This document shows positions 6,086-6,785 of a stretch of DNA of 6,785 nucleotides, in pieces. The position numbers were made by a program, and so were the translations under genes. Numbering within the stretch: the stretch's first letter is position 1; every line of letters starts with the position of its first letter. Below the pieces are notes generated by a model. That model saw nothing but the letters and a program-made list of their open reading frames with translations. It was not told where the DNA came from and did no database searches. The DNA comes from Clostridia bacterium (GTDB lineage Bacteria > Bacillota > Clostridia > Oscillospirales > CAG-382): contig CAAEDF010000130.1 of the NCBI GenBank assembly GCA_900754535.1, forward strand, positions 1-6,785. The letters run 5' to 3'.

Positions 6086-6616
6086 TTATGTCCTTCTGCG
6101 CAATCTGCCCCCATCGCAGCCGCAAAGCGGGCAATATCCGGGACGGGTCCGGTCGGTGGTTATATGTCCGCAATTCCCGCATTTCCACTCTGCGTCCTCT
6201 ATTTCCGAAACATACCCGCCGGCAGTCAGCAAATCGTTCATTTTGCGCATACAATCCGCATGATCGCCTTCTATACGCCCGACGGAGGAAAAGCGTTCGG
6301 CAAGCGACTCGAATCCGTCGGCACGGGCCGCAGCTGCTCTGGCGGGATAAACGGTTTCGGATTCCGCGCGCTCGGATGCATATGAACGCGTAAGATTTCC
6401 GCTTGTTTCCCCTATGCCGCCGCTTTCTCTTAACCACATTTCGGCATGCGCAAGCTCCTCATTGGCTATTCGCGAATACTCGTCTGCTACCTCATCAAGT
6501 CCCTCGTCGGCTGCCTGCCGCGCAAAAAGTACGTATTTTACATGCGCGGACGCTTCGTCACGAAACGCGTCGCGCAGTTCTTTTTCGGTATGTGTATTGA
6601 AATAGGCATTTTCCAT
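6086..6616 (-). CDS. rbr: Rubrerythrin (diiron peroxide reductase with C-terminal rubredoxin-like domain)
   Basis: A 176-residue cytoplasmic protein. The N-terminal ferritin-like four-helix domain (about 10-130) keeps all the expected diiron ligands: Glu21 (EASAHVKY), Glu54 and His57 (EELAHAE), Glu82 and Glu85 (SERAE), Glu116 and His119 (EGDH). The C-terminal domain has CGNCGH and CPLCG (Cys146, 149, 162, 165), which bind a single iron. Rubrerythrins reduce hydrogen peroxide to water in anaerobes, with electrons passed through the rubredoxin-type iron. The tail after the last CxxC is short and ends in Arg-rich LRRRT. The ATG at 6616 has TGAGGT 7 bases upstream. It is convergent with rpmB and lies downstream of a terminator-like palindrome, so it is probably transcribed alone. 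Peroxide control by PerR is common for the family, but I do not see a clear PerR box. Confidence 0.95.
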   Translation of the reverse strand: MENAYFNTHTEKELRDAFRDEASAHVKYVLFARQAADEGLDEVADEYSRIANEELAHAEMWLRESGGIGETSGNLTRSYASERAESETVYPARAAAARADGFESLAERFSSVGRIEGDHADCMRKMNDLLTAGGYVSEIEDAEWKCGNCGHITTDRTRPGYCPLCGCDGGRLRRRT

Positions 6617-6636
6617 TATACTGACCTCACTTACTT

Positions 6637-6665
6637 AAAATATAAATAAAAGCAAACGCATACAA
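6637..6665 (-). promoter_or_regulatory. Weak candidate promoter for rubrerythrin
   Basis: On the - strand, TTGTAT and TATTTT lie 17 bases apart; TATATT two bases upstream is an alternative -10. The -35 falls inside the arm of the 43-base palindrome. The match is poor, and it is listed because any promoter after the terminator must lie here. Confidence 0.28.
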
Positions 6666-6698
6666 TAAAGTATCTGATACTTCATTGTATGCGTTTTT
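6654..6698. terminator. 43-base near-perfect palindrome, probable bidirectional terminator
   Basis: Arms 6654-6674 and 6676-6696 are complementary at 20 of 21 positions (A-C mismatch at 6667/6683) around a single central T. The + strand arm ends in GCGTTTTTG; the - strand arm ends in GCGTTTGCTTTTATTT. It lies 23 bases after the stop of the partial - strand gene at the right edge, which fits a terminator for that gene. It also lies just upstream of rubrerythrin, so an operator role is possible. Confidence 0.7.
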
Positions 6699-6719
6699 GT
6701 CCGTTATTGCCGCTTTTTG

Positions 6720-6785
6720 TCAGAGAGAAAAATATTCCGACGCGAGCATGGCATAGCTGCGAATGGTGCAATAGACCCCTTTTAC
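6720..6785 (-). CDS. C-terminal end of an unidentified protein, cut by window edge
   Basis: The last 21 codons of a frame that enters from the right edge, ending ...TIRSYAMLASEYFSL then TGA at 6720-6722. I do not recognise the family. Support for it being real: protein-like composition (alternating hydrophobic and polar residues, as in a final helix) and a terminator-like hairpin starting 23 bases after the stop on the same strand. It is too short for more. Confidence 0.5.
   Translation of the reverse strand, partial: VKGVYCTIRSYAMLASEYFSL

Noticed and set aside
1..6785. CRISPR array, tRNA/rRNA genes, insertion sequences, attachment sites
   Set aside because: No spaced direct repeats, no cloverleaf or rRNA motifs, no transposase or integrase frame, and no terminal inverted repeats around a gene.

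Overview
The window looks like chromosomal DNA from a low-to-mid GC Firmicute, most likely a strict anaerobe of class Clostridia. The evidence is strong AGGAGG-type ribosome sites, sigma-A-like TTGACA/TATAAT promoters, a four-cysteine L28, a rubrerythrin, a Clostridia-style MurC, and paired half-size chromate transporters. The genus cannot be told from the sequence.

Left part (1-2070, + strand): the 3' end of a GNAT acetyltransferase gene cut by the window edge, then a 517-residue protein that joins an ECF-type sigma factor (regions 2 and 4) to a roughly 360-residue C-terminal extension containing a winged-helix-like segment. A good Shine-Dalgarno and in-frame ATG lie exactly at the junction, so the extension may also be made separately. 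A strong hairpin terminator closes this unit.

Middle part (2097-3996, - strand): an ECF-transporter S component, followed by two translationally coupled half-size ChrA proteins that probably form one heterodimeric transporter. The ECF ATPases and EcfT are not in the window. A GC-rich leader hairpin and a possible promoter precede the chrA pair. An orphan + strand terminator sits at the end of the S-component gene.

The 299-bp divergent region (3997-4295) has back-to-back promoters for the S component and murC, separated by an inverted repeat and two AATGCATT sites exactly 40 bp apart.

Right part (4296-6785): murC (peptidoglycan precursor synthesis), then rpmB (ribosomal protein L28) with its own consensus promoter starting 8 bases after murC. 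rpmB converges on a rubrerythrin gene across a shared 18-bp terminator stem. Upstream of rubrerythrin on the same strand is a near-perfect 43-base palindrome, best read as the terminator of a further - strand gene whose last 21 codons end the window.

Most of the window is ordinary housekeeping and transport. The sigma-factor fusion with its internal start is the most unusual element. I do not see a clear undescribed multi-gene system.
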